NCBI GenBank assembly: GCA_018806915.1
Contig: JAGKQI010000037.1
Coordinates: 248,001-312,000, forward strand
Source of the DNA: Phytophthora colocasiae
Lineage: Eukaryota; Oomycota; Peronosporomycetes; Peronosporales; Peronosporaceae
Reading direction: 5' to 3'
Length of the DNA stretch: 64,000 nt
In this document: positions 42,073-55,101 of the stretch, in pieces
How the letters are laid out: each line of letters opens with the position of its first letter
Numbering within the stretch: the stretch's first letter is position 1
Notes under the pieces: model-generated
The model's input: only the letters and a program-made list of their open reading frames with translations
Told to the model about the DNA's origin: nothing
Database searches by the model: none
Made by a program: the position numbers and the translations under genes

Positions 42073-44607
42073 ATGCCGCACGGTAGGGTCTCGCGCGCGG
42101 TGGCGCGGCTGCTGCGTCCGTTCCACCGCCATCACGACAAAGCAGCGGCCGACGACACGTCCTCCAAGCGCCAACGAGGCTCCATAGCGTCGACCAACAC
42201 GTCGTCATCAACATGTTCCACGTCCTCGTCATCCTCACGCAGCAGCAGCGCATTCCGCGGCGTCTCGGGCGTGCGCGTCTTCACATTGAAGACCGACGGA
42301 GACGGTATTCCACACTCGGTCCTTATGCCTCCTGCCTTCTTCCGGCAGCTACGTGCGTTCGTAGAGCAGACAGCGGCGTTGACGACAGGAGAGCAATATC
42401 GTGCGAGCCACAAAGGCCCTGAACCTTCACTATCCAACTCTAGAACCACGCTCCGCTGGAGAGGAGACTTCAGCACCAAGACGATCGATAAGCTTACGAT
42501 TATTCTCACTGAGGACGATTCAGACGGATTTGCCAGCAGCATCGGAAGACGATCAGCCAAGGCGATGCCCCTTGAAACAGCCGCCAAGGCGATGCTACAG
42601 CTGTGGAAGTGCTGCATGCAGATCCTGGATGTTCTAGCGGACGGTGCCGCTCCAGAACCATCATTGAGACACACGATGGCGCACTCACGGGATGTTGCAA
42701 TAGCAGCAGCGAATGAGAAGAAGCTCCACTTGGAGCAGGCTGTACTGACGTTGTTAGCACTGGTGATCAGAAGACAAGAATTTGATGCACTGCTGGTGGC
42801 GGCTGGTCACGGCGGGTGCAAAAGCCACAAGCCCACGGAAGAATCGAGACACGGCATGACTCGCTTGTCAAGGCGGTTGTCTCGCCACTCGAGAAGATCG
42901 CGTAGCACTTCCATTACAGCCAAAAGTGGGAACAGGGCTCCCCAACCGATCCCATCGGGACAAGTAAAGAAGGGTAAGCGTGGCCAAGACCGCACTGTGC
43001 GACTTTGTGACTCGGTCCACCATTTCCTCGAGCTGCACCAGTCGACGCTGCAATATGCCTTTGAGACAGTTCACGGTCCCATCGATTCTAGTAGCAGCCA
43101 AACGGAATTCAACCCGTTCGACCAGCACCAAGAGCTTCTGTCTGTACTCGTGGCTACAAGCTACATGCGCGTACCGCGTCTGCGGAGCCACATGCTGGAC
43201 AACTTGAGTAACCTGGTGCCATCCACTGCGTTCAGCAGTACGAAATCGCTTTCATTTTCGTTTGTTAATTCGCGTGGACGTGGCAAATCGGTGTTTGATG
43301 ACAAGCTGCGTCTCACACCATACAATTGGCACCTCAGCATGTACCCGCAGTGTCAAAATCTCCTGACGACTGTGAACCGTGAAGATCGCTGGGCACCTTC
43401 CACCGACATACTTTACCAGCTCATGAATGACACCGACGGGTGCATGTTGGTTCTTGCTCAGATTTTCAAGCAGCTCACAGGCCAGCAAGTCCTGGGGCGT
43501 ACAGACTGGAAAAATATCCCAGGTGCGGAATTGCTCAGGGATGCGACGTTGGAGATCACCAAAAGCCTTTTTCAAGCCGAGCTCCAGCAACGCGAACCAA
43601 AGTGGCAAGATGCCATTGAGGAGAAGGTCGGCAACGAAACTGCCTCAGCCAGTGGGAAGGACCCCCAACCATTCCGCGACTCATTCTCGTTGTTGGACGG
43701 GGCACTGGAGGAAGGCAACACACCGACTGCATATTTTGCTGTCCAGGTGACGTCGATGATGCACGAGAACACTGGGTTTATCCACGAGTACCTGATGACT
43801 ATTTTACGCTCCACCAACTACATGCTGCCACACCACGTCATTCTGTGCCTGCAATACGTGGAGAAGTTGATGCTGGAATTTTCAGCTTTCTTCGTCAATG
43901 AGCCAGCAGCTAAAGATTTTCTCGTCCTATCGACCATGGACACATCCAATCCTCGCAACGAACCCCAGCTGGAACAATCGTGTGCTGACATTGAAACGCT
44001 GCGCTACGTGTTCTCATGTCTGCTGGACTCAGAGCATTTCGAGATTCTCAAGGCTACAGAACTGTTCCTGCTAAAGAACTTTATGGGGTTTTCGGTCTCG
44101 CTGCAGCTCCAGCTTACGGACTTGCTGGCGACACATGTGAAGCGGCTCTTCCTCCACTGGAATCGTGACGTGCGCTACTGCTACTACCACATCTTGCTGT
44201 ACTTGACGTACCCCGGCAACCGCCTAGTTCTCGGTGCCAAGTCGGACGAAGCACTCATGGGCGCCGATGCATCTCGTCTGTTTGAGATCCCAGGACTAGT
44301 CCGTACCGCTGGCACTGCAAACTGGGACGCATTCGACATTCCACTTCATCAAATTGTAACTCGCTTCACGCAAATGACCAAGCGCCGCCAACGTGCACGG
44401 CAATCAAGATCCTGGGTAGATGCTGTGCCCTGGCCTGTTGTACAACGCTCCGTCACGGAGTACAAGACTCACGTGAAAACGTACTTTGCCTACGCGCAGC
44501 AGGTTTCCATGCACCAGCGCGTACCAACTCCTGTGTTCTCTGTCAAGAACGGAGAGAATCCGCCCTCTCCTGTCGCCGAGACGCCTCGTGCAGCTGTCCT
44601 AGCATGA
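42073..44607 (+). CDS. large alpha-helical protein, unknown function (possibly DUF1765-like)
   Basis: Single exon, 844 residues. A basic N-terminus (MPHGRVSRAVARLLRPFHRH) and a Ser-rich stretch come first. A mostly helical body with no membrane segment follows. The C-terminal third (IETLRYVFSCLLDSEHFEIL, then LKATELFLLKNFMGF) has the look of the fungal/protist DUF1765 domain, but I hold this loosely. A Ser/Arg-rich segment (SRRLSRHSRRSRSTS, about residue 265) may be phosphorylated. Codon use and an unbroken 2.5-kb frame make it a real gene. A MITE lies close upstream and could affect its promoter. Confidence 0.6.
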   Translation: MPHGRVSRAVARLLRPFHRHHDKAAADDTSSKRQRGSIASTNTSSSTCSTSSSSSRSSSAFRGVSGVRVFTLKTDGDGIPHSVLMPPAFFRQLRAFVEQTAALTTGEQYRASHKGPEPSLSNSRTTLRWRGDFSTKTIDKLTIILTEDDSDGFASSIGRRSAKAMPLETAAKAMLQLWKCCMQILDVLADGAAPEPSLRHTMAHSRDVAIAAANEKKLHLEQAVLTLLALVIRRQEFDALLVAAGHGGCKSHKPTEESRHGMTRLSRRLSRHSRRSRSTSITAKSGNRAPQPIPSGQVKKGKRGQDRTVRLCDSVHHFLELHQSTLQYAFETVHGPIDSSSSQTEFNPFDQHQELLSVLVATSYMRVPRLRSHMLDNLSNLVPSTAFSSTKSLSFSFVNSRGRGKSVFDDKLRLTPYNWHLSMYPQCQNLLTTVNREDRWAPSTDILYQLMNDTDGCMLVLAQIFKQLTGQQVLGRTDWKNIPGAELLRDATLEITKSLFQAELQQREPKWQDAIEEKVGNETASASGKDPQPFRDSFSLLDGALEEGNTPTAYFAVQVTSMMHENTGFIHEYLMTILRSTNYMLPHHVILCLQYVEKLMLEFSAFFVNEPAAKDFLVLSTMDTSNPRNEPQLEQSCADIETLRYVFSCLLDSEHFEILKATELFLLKNFMGFSVSLQLQLTDLLATHVKRLFLHWNRDVRYCYYHILLYLTYPGNRLVLGAKSDEALMGADASRLFEIPGLVRTAGTANWDAFDIPLHQIVTRFTQMTKRRQRARQSRSWVDAVPWPVVQRSVTEYKTHVKTYFAYAQQVSMHQRVPTPVFSVKNGENPPSPVAETPRAAVLA

Positions 44608-44805
44608 AATACTAGATAAGATAGCATCATGTCAAAACGATGCAACCAGTATAATTATTCATCAATGAACAACCAACATTATAGCAGCAAAACCGCACCA
44701 ACCTGTAGTTGCCTTTCGGTGGTCGCACATCAACATTTCCGTATCAACCAATAAGAAGTGTCCATTTCCAGCCCCACATCATTCTCGGCAGTTACGAAGC
44801 GCTCA

Positions 44806-45625
44806 ATGATCCTGCGTACAAGTGGACGCGCGTTCTCAACGACTTCTATCAGCCGTCGGGTGCTGTGCTCTCTGAAAGACCTACAGAACCTGCAGGGCAA
44901 AGGCCTGAAGTTCCCTTTGCACCCTCCAGAGTCGAAGGAAGCTGTACCAACAGCTGACGTGAAATCAACTACGAAGCCTCGTCGACGTCGTGATCTGCTG
45001 GCCACCGGCTTCGTATTTTTCAATGAAAATACGCAACAGCCACGAGCATTCATCAACCGGTACTTGGATATTGTCTTAGTTTCGTGTTTAGGATGCAATC
45101 TGAAGCATTTTTTGGCGTTGATAGATGTCCACACGCGATGTTGGAGCTGGACTTCGATGACAGCGACTTCTTCTGCGAAGGATTCATCCACTGCAAAGCC
45201 CATGCGGCATTTTTCGACCCAGACACAGGAATCTGTCTCCAAGGTCCTATTTCTTCACGAAAGGCATTGAGGGTGCGTGGTGTTCATATGAAGACTACTG
45301 ACATGAGCGACAAGACTTTACCCATTATTATCGGCTGATGCCTTGTGAACAGGGTCTGGATGAGCTCCGAGTAGAGATCGAGGGTGACGACGTCGTACTG
45401 CTGGACAAGCAGGCCAAGGCAAGGTTCACATCTATGCCAGCCTACGACAGTCAAGAACCAGAGGCCTACAAACACGAGAAGCAACGAGAGCTTGCAGAGG
45501 CGTTGTCAAAGCGATCAGACATGTCCGAACTGGAGCAAATGCAACAGAGCTTGCATGAAAAGACAATGGCACGGCTTAAGCAATACGAACAGATAGACAG
45601 CCTAACGCGCAAACCGAAGAAGTAA
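44806..45625 (+). CDS. Rieske [2Fe-2S]-domain protein, probably mitochondrial
   Basis: Three exons (44806-45059, 45125-45272, 45353-45625) give 224 residues. The first splice joins FINR to CPHAMLELDF, restoring a complete Rieske site: CPH ... CKAH (CxH and CxxH) with HAAFFDPDTGICLQGP after it. The N-terminus MILRTSGRAFSTTSISRRV looks like a mitochondrial presequence. After the Rieske domain come DELRVEIEGDDVVLL and a charged helical tail to KPKK. It is not the cytochrome bc1 Rieske protein, which would have CTHLGC and a membrane anchor. It more resembles the small soluble Rieske/ferredoxin-like proteins of unknown partner. The 65-bp first intron was chosen because it alone keeps both cluster motifs. 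Confidence 0.75.
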
Positions 45626-46678
45626 TCAACAAACATGCGATACTCTTTTTGGGTAGCGAACTAAAGTCTCACCGCTACGTGTGGGTTGCAACTTGGACAT
45701 GGCCGTATCTAAAGCAGAAGCACCAGCACGAGTAAAGTCAACCTGGTTAGACTGCACGCAGGATTTGAAAGTGCAGCGCACATGCACTATGCCGCAGCAT
45801 AGATACTCGAGCGTCAAAGACAGCGGCACGAGCAGCAGCTGGAAGTTGAACTGAGGGCTGCTTGGGCTGAACGAGCCACAGCAGATCCAAGCAGAGCACC
45901 GTCAGCTAACGACGTTGCGTGTCCGGACGCCAAGGAATCACCCAAGCAGACTTAACAACAGCAGCCCGCATGCAGGGTAACGTCAACCGCGTGGAGCAAA
46001 AAGACACGAGCCGGTCACGCCGGATCTGCATTGGAGAAAGAAGCGCTTGGTGAGGATTGTGTTGATGGCGAGAACAGCGTTGTGCCCAAGCGGTGATTTG
46101 AAATAGCAAGTGCTTCGTGAGCAGTGCTCATGCGCTTGTACTGCGCAGGTCTCCCTCCGGCTTCAACTTGCATCCCCAATGGCAATGACATGCATTGCCA
46201 ACTTCGGGCGTTCGTTTGACAGTTGTGCAATGATTGTAAACGCCCATCAGTGGTTCCTACCACACTAAAATGGTTGGCCTCGCGTCATTCTGGCTTGGCA
46301 TTCGGAGCTGCTTGCAGTCCGGCGGTGTGCTCCACACTTTGCCTTGTCAGTTTTGCGGACATGATGTGCAAAATTGCAATTCAGTGGATTCGTCGGTCTA
46401 GAAGCTACTGCACCCGACTTATCTCCCTAACTCTCGCTAATTCCCACTTAGATCCGAAAAATCTACCATACAACTCCAAGTTAACTTTCTGGCTATAGAC
46501 GGGTGTTCTAACGATTTTTCAAACTTCAACTTATGTAAACACTATGTATCGGACGCATACGTACGGCGTGTCACTCAAAATCTTTAACTGGGACCACGCA
46601 CGCCGTCCGTCGGGTAGCTGTACCTGGCCATTCTCACTCTTCCCTCGAGCTCCAGACATCTCCACACTCTTAAAGCCA
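45626..46678. other. spacer with no gene seen
   Basis: About 1 kb with only short, unsupported open stretches on both strands. The last 200 bases are presumably the promoter of the carrier gene at 46679. Confidence 0.4.
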
Positions 46679-47666
46679 ATGGTGGCCATCACGAACGACA
46701 AGAAGGCAGGCACCGGTGGTGTAGTAGCGGCGCGTCTGCTGGGCTCCACGTGCTCCGGCTTGTGCGAACTGATGATCTTCCACCCGGTGGACACCATCGC
46801 CAAGCGCCTCATGACCAACAAGGAGCCCATGCACGGCATGTCGGGCATCAACAAGGTCATCTTCCGCGACGCCTACGAGAAGCCCGTCTTTGCGAGATAC
46901 CGCTCGCTGTTCCCCGGTCTGGGCTTCGCTGCCGGTTACAAGGTCTCGCAACGTATCTACAAGTTCGGCGGGCAGCCAGTGGTCAAGGACTACATGAGCA
47001 AGAACCACGCATCGTTCTTCGAGCACACGTTCGGAGAGCGTAACGCTAAGACGATGATGCACGCTTCGGCCGGAAGCCTGATCGGTATTGGTGAGATCGC
47101 CCTGCTGCCTCTGGATGTGCTCAAGATCCGTGCGCAGACCAACCCGGCTGCCATTGCTGGCAAGGGCGTGGCCCACATCTTCAAGACGGAGGGCTTCGCA
47201 CTGTACCGTGGTGCTGGATGGACGGCTGCGCGTAACGCGCCTGGTTCCTTTGCTCTGTTCGGAGGCTCAGCTATGGCCAAGGAGTATCTCTTCCAGCTGG
47301 AGGACTACAACAGCGCCACGTTCTTCCAGAACTTTGTGGCGTCCATTTCGGGTGCTTCGGCTAGTATCATCGGTACGTTGTTGCAAGGTTTAGTGCTCTT
47401 GGGTGGATGTTTTTATTGATATTTGTATTTTTTTATGTTGTGCAGTGGCTCAGCCGCTTGATGTGATCAAGACGCGCATCCAGTCCCGTCCGTTTGACTC
47501 CCCGGAGAGCGGCATGTCCGTTGTTCGCAACCTCCTCAAGACTGAGGGCCCTGGTGCTCTGTTCAAGGGACTGATCCCTAAGCTGTCGGTTGTTGGTCCC
47601 AAGCTCGTGTTCTCGTTCGCTGTGGCACAGCACCTCATCGCGTACTTCGAGAAATCCTTCGCCTAA
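46679..47666 (+). CDS. YHM2: YHM2-like mitochondrial carrier (citrate / 2-oxoglutarate)
   Basis: Two exons (46679-47372, 47446-47666) give 304 residues. Three carrier repeats carry the signatures FHPVDTIAKRL, LLPLDVLKIRAQ and AQPLDVIKTRIQS. The long identical-looking blocks AGSLIGIGEI, GWTAARNAPGSFALFGG and GPKLVFSFAVAQ are distinctive of the YHM2/Ymr241w branch. That branch exchanges citrate for 2-oxoglutarate across the inner mitochondrial membrane, supplying cytosolic acetyl-CoA and NADPH. The frame is open upstream to 46544, but MVAITNDKKAG at 46679 is the natural start for a carrier, which needs no presequence. The intron splits a codon in the third repeat. Confidence 0.9.
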
Positions 47667-47852
47667 GTACACGAAAAGATGTCAGCACGCGAGTGATAGA
47701 AGAAGGAGAGGGGACTCGCCCCTCGGAACAATTGACCATCGCGCCGGTTCCTTCGTTCTGCACCAAGTCTCGTGACCATTTATAAAGATGTTCCTTCATG
47801 TTGCAAGTTCTTGCGTTGCTGTTTTTGCGGTCATGTTTTCTATTGAAGAAGT

Positions 47853-49313
47853 TTACAGTTTGATGCTCAGTACAGTGCGGACGAGAACGAGAGAGACTCC
47901 ACCAGCAGCGGCGACAATTGCGAGCAGAGCGAACGCAAGTTTCCACTTCCAAAGACGGCGAGACTGCTGTGCGAAGGCGTGTTGGGGGAAGTACAACTGC
48001 AGTACCGACGCCAACGACTCATTCCTCCCTACTGGACGGCCATCCGGACGCTCCACACTTGTCGTTTCCAGTAGGAACTGTGCTCGCAGTCCGTAGTGAT
48101 CGGACAAGTGCGTGATCGGTAATTGATGATGAAGGCGTTGACTATCGTCTTCCGAATCGCTATCGCCGGTGAGCTCCTGCACGGTACAATGATCAACCGT
48201 AGTGCCCTTCTCAACCAAAGTCAATCGGAACCGTGGAGAGGCGGACTCGAAGCTTGTACTGTCTTCAGCATCTTCTCCGTTACTGTCTGTGTGCGTGTCA
48301 GTGCTAGGAAGAGTAGTAGCCGGATCATTGACACCTGGGATGAAGAACATGTAGTCGATGCACTTGCCATCCTTCTCAAGCGACAACGGATCCTGCTTAT
48401 GGATAAGTGAGGAGTGACCATCACCATTAGTGATCGGGTGAACTTCCTCGCCGAGCTTCGTGGTGTCACATCGTTTCATGAGGTCGATGAGCAACGGCTC
48501 CGCTTTGTTGTCTGCTTCGACGGTTTTTCCCACCTCCCGCGCAAAGTTCAACCTCGCCTCACGCACCACACGCTCAAAGTCGGTCACAAGTTGCTGATAC
48601 ACCTTGCTCTCTCGACAGCGTGTGGACATTGCTCTCCCAGTTTGTGCGTCGTGGAGGAGATCGTGCCGTGCGTCCAGGTTGAAGTCGCCCGTGATGAGGA
48701 CAGGTACTCCAGGATCATCTCGGATTGTTCGAGCAATGAATCGGTGCATCTCTTGGAGCTGTGCTAGGCGAATAGCGTACTCCTTCTGGTTGTCGCCAGC
48801 TTGAGTGTGTGTAGTGAACACGTGTAGTGAATCCGAGAGGTCTGGGGAGAGTTGGATGCGAGCGTAGAGCACACCTTTGGCACAGATCCCGTCACTGCCG
48901 GAGCCCTGAGCGTACGCGAGCTGATCCCGTTCTACGATCGGGTAGCGACTAAGGATCAACAGTCCTCCATCAATGAGGCGAGAGTCCAGCAGTCGTGGCC
49001 AAACGGAGCCGCAATGGTAGCGGAAGCCCATGGCGTAAGCATCTCGTACGAAGCGCTTCTGTCTGGGTCCAGCCTCAAACATCTCCTGAAGGATCACCAC
49101 GTCAAACTTTGCCATTTTACGGAGTAGCAAAGCCACTCTCAAGTCTTTATAGTCGCCTTTCTTGAACCATTGACCGCTGTGGATACCCTCGGGGCGACAG
49201 AAGATCTGGTTGAATCAAAACACCTCATTTGATCAGATTCTGCCACTTCAAACAGCGCTACCACCACGTACGTTCATGCTGAGTACAGCGAGACGCTCCT
49301 GTAGCTTCACCAT
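47853..49313 (-). CDS. neutral-sphingomyelinase-like EEP phosphodiesterase with C-terminal membrane anchor
   Basis: Two exons (49313-49272, 49205-47853) give 464 residues. The endonuclease/exonuclease/phosphatase fold is complete: MNIFCRP (first strand), FDVVILQEMFEAG (metal-binding Glu), VFTTHTQAG, VPVLITGDFNLDA (GDFN), DYMFF and HLSDHYGLRAQF (catalytic SDH). A C-terminal hydrophobic stretch (LAFALLAIVAAAGGVSLVLV) is a single membrane anchor. This matches the ISC1/nSMase group, which hydrolyse sphingomyelin or inositol phosphosphingolipids to ceramide using Mg2+. The first exon is only 14 codons and supplies the first beta strand. Oomycete membranes contain ceramide phosphoethanolamine-type lipids, so the true substrate may differ. 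Confidence 0.8.
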
Positions 49314-49533
49314 GGCTCTCTAGTGGCTGGAAGGGGTGGAGTTGAGGAGAAAATCGCAGTCTACAGCTCCACACACGTCGCTGCGACTGGCGACGAATTG
49401 AAGAGTGTCGGTTCTACTGCACCAGACCTTGACCGTTATAGAACTGAGCATTACTATTGGTTGAAATATTGATCTAAATACAGCGATTGGCTATAACTCG
49501 TCTCGAGATGCTGTGTGTACGTGGAGTTCAAGC

Positions 49534-50649
49534 TCAGATGCACTTCCAGTGAGTGTCGCAACTGGAGATCACATCCAGTTGTCGTTGTAGCGTCTCCAGT
49601 GTTCGTTCTGCCTCTAGAGCTTGAGTCTTTCGTGCTTCGGCCATTGCGCAGTATTTCGATACAAAAGATAATTCTTGTGTTTTGGCGGTGATCTCTGCTC
49701 GAAGCTCCTTTTGGCGCTGAGTAAGTTGCGCTTCATAGAATTTCAGTTCTCCAGCTGCGGAATTGACCACATTCATCTGATCACTTTGATTCCGAATGAA
49801 TTGCGTTGTCTGGAGCTCTTCCTTAATCTCAAAAGCGTCGATTGCTTCGGAGGTGTTGAGAGTCTCAGATCCTGCAAAGCAGACAATGTCGCGAAAGAAA
49901 CTTCGTGAGAGGAGGCAAGATCGGTAAACCAGCACGACAACTCACCGATTGCAGTCATTTCCTGTAGAACTGCGTCGATGTGACGCTGGCGAGCGATCTC
50001 CTGGCTGGATATCCCTGCTTTTTCAGCGAGAACGGCACGAACGACGCATGGTTGAACGTCTTCTTCCCAGGAGAGATTCGAGTCTCCGGTAACTGGTTCA
50101 TCCATGTTGAAGTGGCTTACTGTTATGACGGACTCTGCGTCTACACTCACCCCGACGCCATGACGTCCACCGTCTTCCCATTGTCCGATGTACTTGTCTC
50201 CAAGTGTACCGACATAAACTCCATATCCGTTTGCTACTCCGCCTCGAAATTCCCCCGAATAAGTTGTTCCATTTGACTGTAGCTCTACTCCTTCTCCATG
50301 TTTCTTGCCGTCCTTCATCCCACCGGAATATGTCGACCCAAACACAGAGAGGAGAACTCCTACACCGTCAGGAACTCCATCTACAACATTGAAAACATTA
50401 GCATAGCTAGCAAATGTCCAGCGTAACAGTGAACAAGCAATTACCATCGTTCACTTCGCCATGGTAAGTTGATTGATCGGTTAATGATACCGTCGCCACC
50501 TTCACCGTCGGAATCAGATCCAGAACGTCTCCAGTCTCCACTGTTTGGCTTTGCTCATTAGTATTACGCCTTGCCACACTCGACCCTGGTCTACTTCGAC
50601 TACTGCGGATAGAGGTAACACTATCATTTACCAGAGAAGACACGGACAT
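49534..50649 (-). CDS. MORN-repeat protein with C-terminal coiled coil
   Basis: Three exons (50649-50445, 50380-49946, 49871-49534) give 325 residues. A Ser/Arg-rich N-terminus is followed by four MORN repeats: STYHGEVNDDGVPDGVG, STYSGGMKDGKKHGEGV, TTYSGEFRGGVANGYGV and DKYIGQWEDGGRHGVGV. A helical C-terminus (QMNVVNSAAGELKFYEAQLT onward to LEAERTLETLQRQLDVI) is coiled-coil. MORN repeats often bind phosphoinositides or act in flagellar and cytoskeletal structures. Zoospore flagella are one possible place, but nothing here proves it. The first intron falls inside the first repeat and its removal restores the repeat, which supports the model. Confidence 0.82.
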
Positions 50650-50877
50650 GTTGCCGTTTACGTCAGTCCGTACGTCCTTTCGTGGTAAACCCTCTATCTA
50701 TGGGTTTGTATTGCACTTCAACTTGTGAACTTTGATACGCCATTGACCATTTTGCCTGTCAAAGGCAAATAAGAACCATCAGGAATACGTCAAAATGGCT
50801 AACATGAAGCCTCCAAGCTCGAGATCTGGGTACGTTACAGCTTAAAGTCATGGTTAACGCTCTTAAATCTGCTTCCG

Positions 50878-51935
50878 ATGGCCTCTGATGAGCTCCGGAA
50901 ACGAACTGTACTTTGTTTTCCTGGTGTTGGCAATGGTAGATCGGACGAAGATGAAGCGTTCGGGTGGAGACTATTCTACGACCGACAGCGCAACTTGGTC
51001 TATTATCTGCACAGCTACACAGGCGAAGTGCGCTGGCCACGACCGGAGACTGTAGGCTTCGTCATGCACGGACTCAAGCCACTTCCTGCCCAAGCTGTGG
51101 GCACTATCGATCCCAGAACGGACACTGGCATGGTCAACCCAGACATTTGGAGCCCATACTACCCACACGTAGTGATGCTTCCTTCTGGCCTGGTGCAAGT
51201 GCATCCTGGCTTGGACTCAGGAGCACAAGGAGCAGCAGAAATGTGGTGTGGATACAACCGGTTCCCACTTCGAAGCTATCCATTTCCAGAGCAATTGAAC
51301 GCACAAGACAGTAGTGCAGCAGCGACAATGCAGTCCGGACCGAGAATGCTACCACCCACTTGGGAAGACTCACGTAGTGGCTCGCCGTTCTTGCCGCCTT
51401 ATCCAGTGGCGATTCTCGGGCATGAAACAGAGGAGAAGAGACCAGTAACACAGTCTCCTCTTCATCTTGAAGAGCAGTTCCAAACGTCTGTAGTTGATAC
51501 CCCACGCAACTATCGACAGCCTCAGAGTGGCGAACTCCGACGAGTACAGAGCTCAATGGATTGGTCCGTCAGCACCAACACTGCAACGAGTACATCAGCT
51601 ATCGACCGCAAGCAACCAGGTGAGAGAAATTCTTTCCAATCTCTTGATCTTCACGATTTTGAATCCGTTTTGCAGCAGGATTCCCAGCACCGACTAAAGA
51701 GAAGAAGGAGCACAACCGCAAAGGATATCTCCTTCGTCAGGCGCGTAAGATGATGCGAGATGGCCCCAGCTCAACCCCCGCAGCTTCAACTCCAATTCCG
51801 TTCACATCAACCAAACAGCGAAAGACGTCCGAGGTGCCTGACAACGCTAAGCTCAACTTCTCCACCCGAGAATCGAACGACCAGCAAGACGACTTAAACA
51901 CTTACAAAGACAAAGTGTCACCGCCCTATTGCTGA
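50878..51935 (+). CDS. WW-domain protein, unknown function
   Basis: Two exons (50878-51619, 51676-51935) give 333 residues. Near the N-terminus is a WW domain (residues about 28-60): GWRLFYDRQRNLVYYLHSYT followed by GEVRWPRPE, with the two Trp residues and the central Tyr pair. WW domains bind proline-rich ligands. The rest is low-complexity, rich in Pro, Ser and Gln, ending with a basic stretch (KEKKEHNRKGYLLRQARK) that may bind nucleic acid. It is divergent from the MORN gene with about 230 bases between. An RNA-processing or transcription adaptor would be typical, but this is only an analogy. Confidence 0.7.
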
Positions 51936-52063
51936 GTGAGACCCCCCCCACCAACCACGTGAGAAGGAATCTATTTACTCGAGAGAAGACCCCACAGCAA
52001 CGTTTCCTAGACTTCCTGATAACCATTGAAATCGTACTTAGCGTTTCCATTTGAGCAATACGA

Positions 52064-52884
52064 ATGCTGCGAAGAGCTCTCTTGGCGACGGGCGGTTCTC
52101 GGTATTGATGCGCTGCTAGTGAACTCTCAGCGACTGCAGGGGTTAATGAACGTGACATTTGTGTGTTTGTGACAGCATTAGCCGCTTGTCGGCTATGCAG
52201 ATGCGAGAGAAAATCACAGTCCCGAACGCTGGAGGAGAGCGACGTCGACGTCTCAAGCCGAAGATGCCCAAGAGCAAGTGAGTGGACACTACTGTTAGTT
52301 TACTGTTGGGGAGCAGTTGACTGAGGAGCTGCTGAACAGGTTTACGGCGCTGTCGACGGAGTTCCTTGATCGTGTTCAGACTGCAGTGGAGCCACTCTAC
52401 CCGCCAGTGAACGAAGAGTTCCAGCTCCAACGTGATGGAAGTACGTTTGCACTGATATTGTACTCCTGTAGCTTCAAGCAACAGAAGTTACTAGCTTGTT
52501 TGTTGACTAACTCGGACCACCGGGATAGATAACGAATTGGCTATCCGTACCAAAGCCACGGAGTTCGTGATCAAAGTGCTGCCTTCCAAGCAGCAGATCG
52601 AGTTTTCATCTCCAGTTAGGGTGAATTTGTGGCTTTTTGTGATGAGCCAATTTCTTGCTGACAGTTCATCCGTTCATTACTAGGTCTCTGGCCTGCGCAC
52701 TTACCAGTGGAACATGATGACCAAAAGATGGGAAGACGAGGTAAGACAACCGAATGCTGTCTGTACAGGTTTCTACAAGTACATGTACTTACCGACGTTT
52801 GGTGTACAGGCTGACTCGCATGACATCGAAGGACTACTCACACGCGACTTGATGCGCTTCTGCGCTGGGATTCCGCTCTTTTAG
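52064..52884 (+). CDS. frataxin-like iron-sulfur assembly protein, 5' exon structure uncertain
   Basis: Four well-supported exons (52317-52440, 52529-52614, 52684-52740, 52810-52884) give 113 residues of frataxin fold: TEELLNRFTALSTEFLDRVQ, TEFVIKVLPSKQQIEFSSPV, SGLRTYQW and a final helix ending FCAGIPLF. Frataxin supplies or gates iron in mitochondrial Fe-S cluster assembly. A presequence-like start, MLRRALLATGGSR, lies at 52064, and basic sequence (MQMREKITVPNAGGERRRR) at 52195. The obvious donor at 52278 leaves the frame two bases off the next exon. Either the 5' splice model is wrong or there is a lesion. The catalytic-half exons are intact. Confidence 0.7.
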
Positions 52885-53080
52885 AATCTGTACGGGTCAA
52901 CACAACGGATATTGAAACCTACCACAGACAACGTGAACTGGAGTGAAGTGGGCGAATAGACTTCTACTTTACGAGTGCCCACGCACCACCGAGCTGTTCG
53001 CATCTGTTGAGATTTTCTTTTTTGTCAAGTTGAGTACTGCATTGAACCTTGCTTTCTGCGTCAGCTGGCACCTGAGCCTA

Positions 53081-54852
<1,772 letters not shown>

Positions 54853-55101
54853 CGCAAGCAGGGGAACAGGGGGACGGCGTCAACGGAGGCTTCTCACTAG
54901 TGCTTCAGTGCTTTGGTGTCGCCGTAATGGGAGGAGGCGGCTACTAATTTGAAGGGGCCGCTATTCGAGCGGGAATTGTAAGTTTGCATTGTTTTTTTAA
55001 GCCGACCGACCGTACTTAACAAATGCTTCCAGGTCTCTGATTAGTATAATAAAATACATCCGAACTTAACAACATGCACTAAGTTTTTTTGACACGCATC
55101 G

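Noticed and set aside
45060..45091. 32-bp intron in the Rieske gene
   Set aside because: It is too short and would add residues that separate the cluster motif from its lead-in. The 65-bp alternative (45060-45124) gives FINRCPHAM and a complete Rieske site.
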